Shown: positions 27,721-38,600 of the stretch, piece after piece
How the letters are laid out: each line of letters opens with the position of its first letter
How positions within the stretch are numbered: the stretch's first letter is position 1
Assembly (NCBI RefSeq): GCF_000214665.1
Contig: NC_015572.1
Span: 2,480,001 to 2,544,000 of the forward strand
Length of the DNA stretch: 64,000 bases
Direction of reading: 5' to 3'
Origin: Methylomonas methanica MC09
GTDB taxonomy: Bacteria > Pseudomonadota > Gammaproteobacteria > Methylococcales > Methylomonadaceae
The notes under the pieces: model-generated
Seen by the model: only the letters and a program-made list of their open reading frames with translations
Told to the model about the DNA's origin: nothing
Database searches by the model: none
Program-made: the position numbers and the translations under genes

Positions 27721-28803
27721 CTATGCGGTTATTTTGTCTGGATTAGCGACCTCCTGGGGCGAGTTGTTTTGGGTTTCGGCATGATCCGGATTTAGATGCA
27801 CGGTATGGATTCTGTTCCAGTTGCGGGTACTTTGACTCCAGCGTCGAGGGTTTTGGCTGCGGGCATCTTCATAGAGCGCTTTGCGTTGATTCAATAGTGC
27901 CTCGTCCAATCCGGCATGGCGTTGGGCCGGGGTCACGAAGCCAATGGCGCTATGCCGATGTTCGTGGTTGTACCATTGCACCAGGTCGGCTACCCATTCA
28001 CGAGCGACGCACAGGTCGGCAAACGGTTGCAACGGGTATTGCGGACGATATTTCAGGGTTTTGAACAGCGATTCCGAATACGGATTGTCGTTACTCACCG
28101 CCGGTCGGCTGAGCGAGGGCATGACGCCAAGCTGTTGCAGGGTGGCCAGCATCGTGGCGCCTTTCATGGGGCTGCCGTTATCGGAATGCAGGATGACTTG
28201 CCCAGGTTGTAGCCCTTCGCGTAAAACAATATCCCGTAACAACTCGCTGGCGTATTGGCTGCTTTCTTCCTCAAATACCTGCCAGCCGACGATCTGGCGA
28301 CTAAAAATATCGAGGAACAAGTAGAGGTAGTAGAACTGGCCTTTGACTGCGGCCGCAAGATAGGTAATATCCCAGCTGTAGAGTTGATTGGGCTCGGTCG
28401 CACTCAATGCTTTGGGTTTGAAGCGAGGCTGACTGGGACGTTCACTGCGGCGGTGTTTCAGTTGCTGGGCGGCTTTCAGTAGGCGATAGATCGTCGATTC
28501 GGAGCCCAGATAAATCCCCTGATCCGCCAAGCGCGGAACGATCTGACTGGGGGGTAAATCCGCAAATTCGGCGGAATTGGCCACGGCCAGAATGTGGTTG
28601 CGCTCGGCCTCGGTCAGCGCATGCGCCGGCGTATATTGCCGCCTCGGTCGCCGGTCTTCGCCCGGGGTTTCGCCGGCCTGCCAGCGCTGCAAGGTGCGCG
28701 GGCTCAGGCCCAGCACGGCACAGGCTTGGTCTTGGCGGGCACCGGCTGCGGTGGCTTCGGCGACGGATTCGATCAGGGTTTGGCGCTGCTGAAGGGATGT
28801 CAT
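27721..28803 (-). CDS. IS3-family transposase OrfB (DDE integrase core)
   Basis: The 360-residue protein has an N-terminal helix-turn-helix (ACAVLGLSPRTLQRWQAGE) and an rve-type catalytic core with the three acidic residues in YSWDITYL, ILHSDNGSPM and NPYSESLFKTLKY; the last two are 35 residues apart, the DD(35)E spacing of IS3 elements. Its start overlaps the OrfA stop by 4 bp (ATGA), so it may be made by reinitiation rather than by the frameshift usual in the family. It appears intact. Confidence 0.9.
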   Translation of the reverse strand: MTSLQQRQTLIESVAEATAAGARQDQACAVLGLSPRTLQRWQAGETPGEDRRPRRQYTPAHALTEAERNHILAVANSAEFADLPPSQIVPRLADQGIYLGSESTIYRLLKAAQQLKHRRSERPSQPRFKPKALSATEPNQLYSWDITYLAAAVKGQFYYLYLFLDIFSRQIVGWQVFEEESSQYASELLRDIVLREGLQPGQVILHSDNGSPMKGATMLATLQQLGVMPSLSRPAVSNDNPYSESLFKTLKYRPQYPLQPFADLCVAREWVADLVQWYNHEHRHSAIGFVTPAQRHAGLDEALLNQRKALYEDARSQNPRRWSQSTRNWNRIHTVHLNPDHAETQNNSPQEVANPDKITA

Positions 28804-29300
28804 TCGACCTCGCCCGCCAACAGCGCCCGCACCTTTTTTTGCAGGATCAGCAAGGCAGCGGCTTCAGCCAGAGCTTTGTCCTTACGGTTCAGTTCGCGTT
28901 CCAGACGCTGATTTTCGGCTTTTAAAGTGCGCAGTGTTTGGCTGTCATTGCCGCCTGAACGGGCGCTGGTGACGGCACAAAAATCGCTTTTCCACTGCGC
29001 GAGTTGATGAGCGAATAGTCCACGTTGCCGACACCAGGCATTCAATGCCTCGCCGGATATACCATGGCTTTCATGGAGGGCCAGTAAACGCTCTTCGGGG
29101 CGCCAATCTTGAGGGCGCTTGCTCACGTTTGGGCTTGACGTATCGGTGGGTGTGCTGCTTTTCATCCAGTTTTTTAAGGTATGTATGCTGAGGTTAGATT
29201 CGTCGGCAATGTCTTGAATGGTTCGTTTTCCACGTTTGTAGACTTTTGCCAGGGCTTGCTCTCTGAACTCGTCAGAATACTGCTTTTTCGGGGTAATCAT
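28800..29300 (-). CDS. IS3-family transposase OrfA
   Basis: The 166-residue protein starts MITPKKQYSDEFREQALAKV and continues with the helix-turn-helix of the IS3/IS911 OrfA family (TIQDIADESNLSIHTLKNWM). A C-terminal coiled coil with leucine spacing (LRTLKAENQRLERELNRKDK) should mediate dimerisation with OrfB. At 166 residues it is longer than the common 100-residue OrfA. Intact. Confidence 0.9.
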   Translation of the reverse strand: MITPKKQYSDEFREQALAKVYKRGKRTIQDIADESNLSIHTLKNWMKSSTPTDTSSPNVSKRPQDWRPEERLLALHESHGISGEALNAWCRQRGLFAHQLAQWKSDFCAVTSARSGGNDSQTLRTLKAENQRLERELNRKDKALAEAAALLILQKKVRALLAGEVE

Positions 29301-31149
29301 TTTTTATCTCAAATTTAATGGATTCTATAAATTTGAGGCGACAACTATTTTGACGCGGGGGGGGGTTCACAGTAGTGCCACGTGATACCAGATGAAAGCG
29401 TTGGTAGTATCCATCCCTCATCACCTTAATCGAAAGCTCAGGAATATGGTCGCGCCAGAGTGGAATATCACCAGCGCGTTGTTGCAAGGCATGAAGTTGA
29501 ATGCCACCTGCAACGGGACTTTCCTTCAAGTTAATGCAAAACGCAAAATTTCCAATGCGTGGATCGCTCTTAAGAAAAGACGCATCAACAAACTTCAGTC
29601 TTGCCGGTGGAGTTGGATCGTGCCATTGCTCATTGGCATCAACGATAATGATGTCACAGCCACTTTCACCTGATTTTTCATCATCTGTACTGGCGATAAT
29701 GACAGATGGACAACGCTCCCAATAAAATCCACCTGTCTCGGGAAGGCATTTTTTGAGCTCTATGTCGAATTTTGCGATTAGCTTGGTGGCGCAGGTTCGG
29801 CCTCCTGCGCCGTCCACGACAACGACTGTGAAACCATCACGTATTCTGGAATAGTCAATCTGCGCGAAGACGGCCGCTACGCTACGCGGCAATGGCTCTG
29901 CATCGGTGAAACGTGCGTTGAGGTTGCGGCGGATGACTTCGAGCTCGAAGTCGTTAAGGTAGTCTGGCGCAAGCCAAATGAGCGTGTCGTGCCTAAAAAC
30001 GCCTCGCAGATGAGATGCGAACGCGCGGGCGGCACGGTCGCAGTTCTCTGACGTGTTGTCCTTTGCGAATAAGAGATCTGGCGCAGAGATGGTAGTCGAT
30101 TGCGGATGAAGCCAAACGGCATCAGAATGGAAGAGTTCGATGTCCACGCTCTCATCATCGCGTCTCCATTGCTGCCACAGGAACGCCTCTGGCAATGACT
30201 GTGCGACTTTACCGTCGCCACTGGCGTAGCGCGGGCGTAAGGACGTGAAATCAACACAAACTGGCTCGGTGATTTCACACCTTTGGATACGCCTTGGAAT
30301 ATTCTGCCTTGATGTATTAAAAAGGGGCGGCTTGGAAGACCAAGGAAGAATCTCGAACTTCTCGTAATCGAAAAGAAGCGGCATCTCTGCAAAGAGATGC
30401 TTGCCTCCAGCCCACATTTGCGCGCATTGCTTCCATAGGCGCATTGTCTTGCCGCGCGCTTCAAGCTGAGCAAGGTCGCCAGCGACATCATCGTCCAAGG
30501 TCTGTAGCCAGCGCCATGAGTCCCAAACTCGCCGGTAATCGCGGTGCGAGAGCAGCGTATTGTTGGGCGGCAGGTTGTCCCAATTGCCAATGGCCTGTGC
30601 TTCCTCTGAACGTAGCCACAATTGTATTTTTGGCAGAAGTTCGTCTTCATGGCTGAGACAATCTCGGCGCAATTCGAGCAGTTCCCCTAGGTGCCGCACA
30701 AATGCCTTCAGCAGACGGTTCTCCGGCAAATCGACAGATTGGAACCGACGCACGGCCTGCATATAGGGTTTGCCCGCAAGTTTTTCCCGAATAGTGCGTC
30801 CTGGACGGTTGCTGAGCTTGATGAAGCTGCTGGCATCGAGTTCACGCACGGCGTGTACGGGTAGCAAGGCGTGCTCACGGCGTGGACTTTCATTGAGCGA
30901 GTGAAATAGCCGCTCGACTGAAGCACGGCTGTGCTCCGTGATACGCCAAAGTCTGTCAAGAACCACACCGCCATTTTTCGGTAGTGCGACTCTTTCGAGG
31001 AAAATAGATAATGCTTGTGGCAACGCCAAACCAGTTTTCGGATCGAAATCTGCAATGCGACAAAACCAATCCAATTGCCCAAGCAGTGCACAGGCCTTTT
31101 CCTCTTCGGCGCGATAGTCGAAATATACTTTTTGCAGATTTATTGTCAT
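29272..31149 (-). pseudogene. cnuC: 5' half of the IS-broken McrC/DUF2357-like gene with Hsp70-like part (CnuC-like)
   Basis: About 595 native codons run from ATG 31149 to the element; the last 30 codons (to 29272) come from the IS. The N-terminal part has DUF2357 character, seen in FQSVDLPENRLLKAFVRHLG (about residues 136-155), the domain McrC-type proteins use to contact McrB. From about residue 385 an ASKHA/Hsp70-like nucleotide-binding segment follows: TLIWLAPDYLNDFELEVIRR, then FTVVVVDGAGGRTCATKL, resembling the second phosphate loop, and GGFYWERCPS. This fusion is what I recall for CnuC of CoCoNuT systems. It starts 2 bp after the McrB-like gene. Rejoined with the piece at 26136-27683 it would be about 1,110 residues. 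Confidence 0.72.
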
Positions 31150-31151
31150 GT

Positions 31152-33734
31152 CTAGCGGGGAATCCTTCCAGCCTTGTCATTCGCTTCTAGCTGATCACTA
31201 AGTTCGTCTCGTTGCTCTGGTGTCTTTGCATTCCACGCTTTACGACGCTTGGCCATATCTGGTTCATTTATCATAAAAAGCGGATGTGGTTCTTCGTTCC
31301 CATCCGAGGCTTGGGCTGTCATATATTTTCCATTGACGTCCGTATCGCCGACGTTAAGATAATTAGCTGACTGCCAGATGAACTGTCCATAACCAAGATA
31401 GCAGGCGAGATCGAAATCCTCGGCAAGATTGAACTTGTTGCCGCCGATCCCAGTAACAATCTGCCCGAGAATTTTGTCCAGGCACTCCGTCTTGCTCTTG
31501 CCGCGCGTGTCTATGCCCCGTAACTTGGGCATAACCTTCTGCACGAGTTGATCCTCGAAAGCGATATGCATTGCCTTAGCAAGCGAATCCTTATCTTTCG
31601 CCCGCTGTGCAGCACGAACATCCGGGTAATTGGCCATGTAGTATTCAATGGACTGCCATACGCGGTGGCCGAGGGCACGACCTGTGACCGAGAGAGAGGC
31701 ATTCATTCCTTCGATGAATTCTTTGAACGGTTTGACCTGGTCATCGGAGAAATCGCTGCCTTGCGCTACCCAACTCTGCCACGATGTTTTGTGTAGCGCA
31801 GGACTGCAATTCTTGTCATCAAGCGGCGCAAGCTTTAGACGGCGTTTGAGTTCTGTCGGTCGAGGGAAGTTGATAATGATGGAGCGATCGAGGACCTTGT
31901 CTGAAAGTGACTTAGTTGTTTCGTCCTGGTTCATCGTCCCCGTCCAGAGAACATTACGTCCTAGGGGGAGTTGATAAGGGGACATCCCAGCACCTATTTT
32001 CACGGGAAGAACGGGTACATCGCCCCCCTTCCGACCTCTCCGTAGCTCAAGCTTGCTCAAGAAGTCCGCGAAATACAGTTCTGGGTGCGCTAGGTTCATT
32101 TCATCAAGTAGAACAAGACAGACTGCATCTTGTAGCCCCGGATAATCTGCCAGTTTCAAAGCATCAATCAGTTTCTTAGCCTTTTCGGGGTCAAGAGTTA
32201 TCGTATCCGGTGACATCTCCTGCCAACGTCTAATCGTTTGTTCATATTTCTCGTGTCCTGGTATTTGGCTTTGCGCGAGGAAACGTAGCACAGGCTGCGC
32301 ATCGAATTTGTTGTCTATGGAGTTGAAGAAGCCCAGCATGGACTCCTGTGAGTCCCAGTTCGGCTGGACTGAAAGCGGCTCAAAGTAGATGCCGCCAAAG
32401 TGCGAGTATAGACGTGGCAGCTCGGATTTTCCGGTTCCGGAAACACCCGCCAGTACAGTGAGAGGTGACCATTCAGCTGTTTTGAGCGCAGTGTGAAATG
32501 CTTTCAAGATGCGCGGGTTGAAGTGCAACCCGTATGTGTCGCAGGCATTGCCAATGCCCGTGAGCCAAGTCATCTCGTCAATATCATGTTTCACGGGCTC
32601 TTTGACTTTGTCCACACTGATGTGCGGCATCTCAATTTCTTTGTAACGGGCTGCAACTTCGGCGGGACGCTCATAAGCCGCACGCAGACGGTTGAGTTCG
32701 GATTGCGCTTCGTTGGCTGCCCCCTCGAAGATGGACGCTCTTTGCGCCAAAGACTTGTTCTCGGCGTTGAGTTCGGAGTTCTGGCGGCGCAGGTCGCCAA
32801 TTTCGGCTACAGCCGCTTCATTACTGGCAATTTGCCGCTCCAACTCGTCAGCCCGCATCTTCTGGTTCCTGGCTTCCGATTCAAGCGTCTGATACCGCTC
32901 GCGCATTTCCTCGGTGGGTCGGGTGGCAAGCTCTTCACGCAGGCGTTTGAGTTCGTCAGTTTGACTGTTCAATGCGCGCAGGATCTCTGCTGGGTCTTTG
33001 CCACCGAGCTGCTGTTTTAATTGCTCGAATGCACTGACAAGTCCAGTCTGAACGTGCAGCGCCTCACGCAACCGAATATTTTCCACTTTAATATTTGCCT
33101 CCGCAGCCTCCAGTGACTTGCGGCGTTCCCTAATCTGTTCATCTACTTCATCCTGCAGTTGCTCATTGCGTCTCTGCCATTGCTGCTCTAGTCGCTGTTC
33201 TTTGCGTTCGAGCATCCTCTCGGCGCCTTCAAGCTCGATCTTTCGACCCTCAAGCTCGCTTTGCAAAACAGATAGCGCACCCCGTTGTTTCTCAAACTCC
33301 GTGCGTTCGGTATTCAACTGCTTGCGAGTATCATCCTGTTGCTTCGTCCATGCTTCGCGCTCCTTGGCAATTTCCACACGAATGCGTTCACGCTCCACGT
33401 TTTCAGCGTTGGAGATGTCATCTAGTCGCTCGGTTTTTAATTTGGCAATTTCATCATCAATCTCGGAAAGTTTTTTGGCTCTAAAGTTTGATATCTCCGC
33501 TTCTGCCTGAGCGCGTTTGTCGCGCAACTCATGGTTCAAAGCAGCACGGTCGTCAGCAAAACCAGCGTCACGATTTTGCTCGGCAATGGTGACGGCTTTC
33601 TCACGCTCTGTCAGCTTGGATTTCTGTTCTTCAATCGACTGGCGGTCAGCATGAGCCTGTTTTTCGCGTGCAACCACGGCAGCTTCTCGCTCTACGAGAA
33701 CAGCTTCTACTTCTGAATTTTTGTCGGTTCCCAT
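31152..33734 (-). CDS. cnuB: McrB-like AAA+ NTPase with long N-terminal coiled coil (CoCoNuT CnuB-like)
   Basis: The 860-residue protein has an almost continuous coiled coil from residue 8 to about 355, rich in Glu, Arg, Lys and Gln, followed by an AAA+ domain of the McrB type. Walker A is GVSGTGKS (430-437), Walker B CLVLLDEMNLAHPELYF, and the McrB sensor region is TGTMNQDETTKSLSDKVLDR. McrB proteins use GTP to drive a partner McrC nuclease along DNA; the expected DNA-reading domain is absent and replaced by the coiled coil. The partner is the next gene. It follows the HEPN-candidate gene by 2 bp. CnuB identity rests on architecture and context. Confidence 0.82.
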   Translation of the reverse strand: MGTDKNSEVEAVLVEREAAVVAREKQAHADRQSIEEQKSKLTEREKAVTIAEQNRDAGFADDRAALNHELRDKRAQAEAEISNFRAKKLSEIDDEIAKLKTERLDDISNAENVERERIRVEIAKEREAWTKQQDDTRKQLNTERTEFEKQRGALSVLQSELEGRKIELEGAERMLERKEQRLEQQWQRRNEQLQDEVDEQIRERRKSLEAAEANIKVENIRLREALHVQTGLVSAFEQLKQQLGGKDPAEILRALNSQTDELKRLREELATRPTEEMRERYQTLESEARNQKMRADELERQIASNEAAVAEIGDLRRQNSELNAENKSLAQRASIFEGAANEAQSELNRLRAAYERPAEVAARYKEIEMPHISVDKVKEPVKHDIDEMTWLTGIGNACDTYGLHFNPRILKAFHTALKTAEWSPLTVLAGVSGTGKSELPRLYSHFGGIYFEPLSVQPNWDSQESMLGFFNSIDNKFDAQPVLRFLAQSQIPGHEKYEQTIRRWQEMSPDTITLDPEKAKKLIDALKLADYPGLQDAVCLVLLDEMNLAHPELYFADFLSKLELRRGRKGGDVPVLPVKIGAGMSPYQLPLGRNVLWTGTMNQDETTKSLSDKVLDRSIIINFPRPTELKRRLKLAPLDDKNCSPALHKTSWQSWVAQGSDFSDDQVKPFKEFIEGMNASLSVTGRALGHRVWQSIEYYMANYPDVRAAQRAKDKDSLAKAMHIAFEDQLVQKVMPKLRGIDTRGKSKTECLDKILGQIVTGIGGNKFNLAEDFDLACYLGYGQFIWQSANYLNVGDTDVNGKYMTAQASDGNEEPHPLFMINEPDMAKRRKAWNAKTPEQRDELSDQLEANDKAGRIPR

Positions 33735-33736
33735 TG

Positions 33737-35689
33737 TTATTGCTCTGTAAGTGTTTTGATGGTTGAGAGGGCTGCTTTACGGAGTTTCGCAATCTCCGCC
33801 TTAGGCAAGGGCAGCGGCTCATTGCCGTGGCCGCGCCGGGTGATGATACTTGCCATGTCCGTAATGAATGACGGTTGCGAAGCTGCAACCGCACGCAGCG
33901 ACTCATCGTCAGACACAAGCAAGAATGCCATCACACAAGCTCCAAGGGTGGGGTCTCTACCTTGCAAAGCCTCACGGATTTTCCAAGGTGGAACAGTAAG
34001 CAAGCAATCGGGCAAATCATCCAACCCGCTGCTCTGTGCCTTTTCTCGCGCAGTGGTAACAAGTTCGCCGTCGTTGATGTCCGGCGGAAGTTGTCCGGCC
34101 AGCGCCTGATGAAATTGCGTCTGCGCTGCCGCACAAACATCAACCGCAAAGCCAAGCGCATCATCTCCGTATCTGCAGCTCTGCCAGAAGAGTTCCACAT
34201 GAATTAGACGGTCTTGCAAGTCGAAGCCGAGGCGGTTGAACTGCTTGAAGCCGAACTCACTTTGAATGCTGGCCCGTGCATCCAGCAGGGCATCTGCACG
34301 AGCATCTAGGTTCGGCGTGACAAAAGGAGTGTCGGCAAACTTGATGTCTGGCAGCAGCGTGTGGATGACTTCGCGCATGAACGAGTCATCGGATAGTTCT
34401 CCTTGCGGCGCGTCAGCGCCACCCTTGCCATGGCTCTTTTCGTTGCGTTTCGCGTTTATTTCCAGAAGGCGGTAGATCAGGTCTGGCCGAGCGGAAGCGA
34501 TCCGACACAAAGGGTGCGATGCGTCGCCTTGTGCTTGGAGTATAGATATGGCGAGAACCGTCCCCAGATAAGCACCACCATCCTCAAACTCTCGGAGCTT
34601 GCCTTCTTGAATCGGTCTGAAGCCTTGCAGCGGCGGTTCAAGCCCTATGGTTTGCGCAGCCTGCGCCAGGAGCACAGGGTGTTGGCTCTGTTCGGTAAAT
34701 TTGAGTTTTACGATGACCTCTTTGTATGGTCGGACGCAACAGGAGTAGAACAGCGCCCATTCGATGGAGGCGTGGATTTTGGCAAAGGTTCGGAATTCTG
34801 CGTTGCTGGAAGGTCGTAAGCTTGCAATCAGCTTCGGGTAGCGTTGCCAATTGGTATCCGTCTCAAAGGGCACCTTCGGCCTGGCGTCCATTTTTTCTGG
34901 GCGTGAGGTACTAAGTAACTGTTTCCACGCGAGCAGCCATCCTGCTAAGTTGTTTTCCCGTTCCAGTAGCTGCTCGAAGGCTTTTTCAAGGATCAGCGAA
35001 AATCCGTTGCCAAACGGATCGGCAATGCGGAACTCGCTATCGCTTTTCTGAATAGCGATGGAACAGTCGAGGTGATACAGCTCGGGTTCGCCGGTTATCG
35101 TGATTTGCTGGACGGCAGGCGTTTTGTCTTCCATGCCAAATACTGCCGCGCGTTTCTTCATGGCCCGCAATGCGTTGATGACATCACGTTGTGTGGGCGT
35201 GTTTCTTTTGTGAGCGTCACTCCAGCGGATTGTCCGAAAGTCTTTTTCCTCGCCTTCCTTTTTCCGCAAGGGGTTCGCGTCGTCCAGCCAATGCAAGAAA
35301 GGCAGGATTTTCCCGGTGGCGAGTTCGCGGAACAAAAGTGCGGTAACGAACACCGGGGCATTATCTCCTTCGTTTACGTCCTCATCGTGCCCCTGTCTGA
35401 TGATGCCGTTGTATTCGTCAATAAACCCTTTGTCCTGCAAGCGCAAAAGAACGCCCTTGACCAAATCCAGCGGAATGCGGGTTTCATCCGCCAGCTCATC
35501 GGCATGCAGTATCCCGAAAACATCAAGTAATTTCAGAATGACGCGCTCAAATGCATTCAGTTCATCGCCATCGTTGGAAACCTTGGGCAAGGTCACGCGA
35601 TACGCATGCACCGGCCAGGCGAGTTTGCGCGGCTTGCCGATGATGCCACTGAAGGGATTGGGCTTGCCGTAGTCCAGGAGCCTCAGCAT
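33737..35689 (-). CDS. Winged-helix protein with candidate HEPN RNase motif (CoCoNuT effector-like)
   Basis: The 650-residue protein has an N-terminal region with a probable winged helix (about residues 45-95: ERVILKLLDVFGILHADELADETRI... in two helices and a turn) and a long, mostly helical body. At residues 415-420 it carries RNEKSH inside INAKRNEKSHGKGG, matching the R-x4-H catalytic motif of HEPN ribonucleases. No other domain is recognised. HEPN effectors accompany CoCoNuT systems and would cut RNA, halting the infected cell. It overlaps the helicase gene by 7 bp and precedes the McrB-like gene. The HEPN call rests on one motif and predicted helicity. Confidence 0.6.
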   Translation of the reverse strand: MLRLLDYGKPNPFSGIIGKPRKLAWPVHAYRVTLPKVSNDGDELNAFERVILKLLDVFGILHADELADETRIPLDLVKGVLLRLQDKGFIDEYNGIIRQGHDEDVNEGDNAPVFVTALLFRELATGKILPFLHWLDDANPLRKKEGEEKDFRTIRWSDAHKRNTPTQRDVINALRAMKKRAAVFGMEDKTPAVQQITITGEPELYHLDCSIAIQKSDSEFRIADPFGNGFSLILEKAFEQLLERENNLAGWLLAWKQLLSTSRPEKMDARPKVPFETDTNWQRYPKLIASLRPSSNAEFRTFAKIHASIEWALFYSCCVRPYKEVIVKLKFTEQSQHPVLLAQAAQTIGLEPPLQGFRPIQEGKLREFEDGGAYLGTVLAISILQAQGDASHPLCRIASARPDLIYRLLEINAKRNEKSHGKGGADAPQGELSDDSFMREVIHTLLPDIKFADTPFVTPNLDARADALLDARASIQSEFGFKQFNRLGFDLQDRLIHVELFWQSCRYGDDALGFAVDVCAAAQTQFHQALAGQLPPDINDGELVTTAREKAQSSGLDDLPDCLLTVPPWKIREALQGRDPTLGACVMAFLLVSDDESLRAVAASQPSFITDMASIITRRGHGNEPLPLPKAEIAKLRKAALSTIKTLTEQ

Positions 35690-38600
35690 GGCAGCACCAC
35701 TCCTTCACTCCGACAGAGTTGAAGAAAATCCACTAGCCCAGGGACAAAGTTCACCGCAAGCTGGTTTTGTAACGCGCCCGCATCGCCAACGACTACCAGC
35801 AATTTCTTTTGACGGCTCATGGAAACATTCAGGCGGTTGTAAAGGCAAAGATGGCCGAAACAGAACTGAGCCTCCTTTGTATCTGTCCAACTCTCGCCCT
35901 TTTTAATCACGCTCCTCTTTCTGGCTTCAATACTCTCCCTACTGGGCATGGTTCTCACCATGGATAGGAATACGACATCGAATTCCATTCCTTGGAAAGA
36001 GTCCACCGTCCCGACGCGCAATTTCTTGTCGTCGTCCGCGATGTGGCCCAGTCGTTTCCTGATGAGGTCGGCTTGAGCTTTGTAGAAGGAAATCACACCG
36101 AAGGAGAGTCCTTTTCCCGCATCCGAACTCATCCACTCATGCAACTTGCGGACGATGACAGTGGCCTCTGCAGGGCGCGTCCAACTGGTTCCATCTTTTT
36201 GATGTCTTCCTATCTGTGCTGGTACATCCAGCCAAACCGTAGGCTTGCCATCCGTGCTGGAGAGCGCATGGGCGAAATCGCTTACAGGCCGCCCTGAGCC
36301 GAATTGCTCCGTCGGATCGAAGCGTTCGTAGAAGTTACGGCTGATGAAGCTACCCAGCAGCGGATGCATGCGGTATTGCTTGTCCAGTGTGACGCGGCGG
36401 GTGATGCCGTCGCATTCCTCCAACGTTTTCAGACGGGTGCTGAACAAATACTGGAACATGGATTTTTTTAGCCAGTCATTTTCGTCCTGACCACCTTCGC
36501 CTTCCTCCATCTGGCGAGCCACCTCTTCGTCAATGATGTGCGGCAACTGCCGATGGTCGCCCACCAGAATGATCCGCTTGCCTTGCGCCATGGCCCCCAT
36601 CAAGTCACGGGGCGATACGCGAGCAGCTTCGTCCACGATCACATATTCGTACTCCATCCTCTCATTGACATCATGCCCAGTCATCCCCTTTTGGGCCTGC
36701 ATCCTTCGACTCACGCTTTGCTGGCAAGTAGCGGCAAAAGCAAAGCTGTAATCAGACAGTGCATCCATCATTCCATAAGGGTTGCCTTCCAATTCAGCCA
36801 AAAACTCGGCCAACGCAGCAGATTTTTTATTCTTAGCTGAGTGCCCTGCGGTCTTTATGCGCTGAATGGCAAATTCCGCCAGCGCAATCACCTCGTCGTT
36901 TTGCTTTTCCACGCGAAAGACCGGCGGGCTGGTAAGCCGGACAAGAAGCCTCTTTTTCAGCGCCGCCAAATCTGCCAGGAACGACGGTGGGCCATCTTCG
37001 CTGCGCCAAAGACTGGCTGTGTCCAGCAATTTGCGCTCGTCTTCTTCAAGAACATCGCGCAGATCTTCCAGCACGTCCACCGACCGTTCCGGGCCGTCGT
37101 CGCTGAAACTTTCTGGCCGGACACGAAGACGACGTGCGGCATTTAGCCATTGACTTGAATCTTCGTTAAGCTTCTCTTCACGCTTGAGGTTCTTCGCCAA
37201 GTTCTCCGCCCGCCGCGTGCCGCCTTCACCTAGCACCACAACGCCAAGTGAAGCGATTTTCCTAGCAAGGCTCCCCGCCAATGGGCGCGTTGGTGCTTGA
37301 ACGTATTGGAGAAACAGGTTTTTGATTTCCCTTTCCTGCTCCACTTCTGCTATCTGCGGGTTCCGCTCACGTAGTTCGGCTGCCAATTTGGAGCACCAGT
37401 CTTCAAGATTGCGCTCGAAGGCGCTGTAGTCATCTTCAGCCGCGCCAGACCGCTTGCCAAATTTAGGGACGGGGATGCCGTTGAGCGAGAGCCGCTCGAT
37501 CATGTTCTCCACGGCATCGTGCTGAAACCCTGTCAACAGGATTTGACCTTTGATACGCGCACCTCGTTTGTCTGCCATCTCGTTCAAGCTCTCTAGAATC
37601 GCAGCGATGACAGTGGTCTTGCCGGTACCCGGTGAGCCTTGGATTAGCGCTATGTCTGGTGTGTTTAAGGCCGCATCAATAGCCTTTTCCTGCATTACAG
37701 TTGGGTCATTACGAAAGACTTTCTTGCGGACAAATGCCGTAATTGGTGGGATTTTTTGCGGTTCGCGGGTTCGGATGATTTGTCCCTGCTCCTCAATCAA
37801 CAGTCCCAACTGGGGGTTGGCAGCACGGCCTTCCAGAATGGCCTGACGAGCCGCCATACGGCGCTTGATTTGGGCGGTTTCGCCCGCCAGCGACAGGATA
37901 AGCCTGCCATTTGTCTTTGACAGAGTCTCAGTTTTGAGCGTGAGCGAGCGGGTCTCCTTGTCAAAGCTGGATACATTGAAATAGGTCTTTGTCTCGCGCT
38001 GCTCAAGTTTCCCGACTTCCTCCGCCGCGCTTTCGATTCCGCTCGCAAAGTTCTTGAAACTCAAGGTTTCGTCCAGTAAATAGTCCGGCGGTTCGTCTAC
38101 GAGCTCGACTTCCAGCACTTCACCTTCAACCAATGCGGTCAAGGCTGAGTCAGAGGCTTCGACAATGCGGACTGTAACAGTCCCGTCCCGTTTCTGCGTC
38201 ATGTCCGTGAATTGCAACGTACCGACTGCGCGGGCTTGCTTGAGTAGAAGTTCGCCTTCGAGATCGCCAAACTCGTCCCATTTTTTCAGATAGCTGCCAT
38301 CGTCCTGCGTGAGTGCAGTCATTTGGGCTTTGGCAAGAATTTGCACCTGTCCTGCCTCCGTCCAATCCACGAAACGCAGCCGACCTTTCGCCAAGCGCAG
38401 GGCGCGGTCAGGGTCATTCCTTTGCTCCTTCAGGCGGGATGCGATGAAGATGGAATTACCGCCCGGCATTGCCTTTTCCGTAACAACGAAGCGGATACCA
38501 TCTCCGGTAATGCCGAAAGAGTTTTTGGAAGTTGGTTCTGCCCTTACTTCGCGTGGCGCTTCATCGGCGTCTGGTTTCAGGTCTCTATCAATGGCTGGGC

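Larger units (their letters stand above)
27690..29353 (-). mobile_element. IS3-family insertion sequence inside the cnuC-like gene
   Basis: The 1,664-bp element is bounded by 19-bp inverted repeats with two mismatches (27690-27708 and 29335-29353), including a perfect 13-bp core TAGTTGTCGCCTC. It encodes two overlapping transposase frames, OrfA and OrfB. It has split a long gene: the reading frame on each side is intact up to the element. A run of nine G (29357-29365) borders the right end. I could not see a clean target-site duplication; either the duplication is short or the true ends lie a few bases away. Confidence 0.88.
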
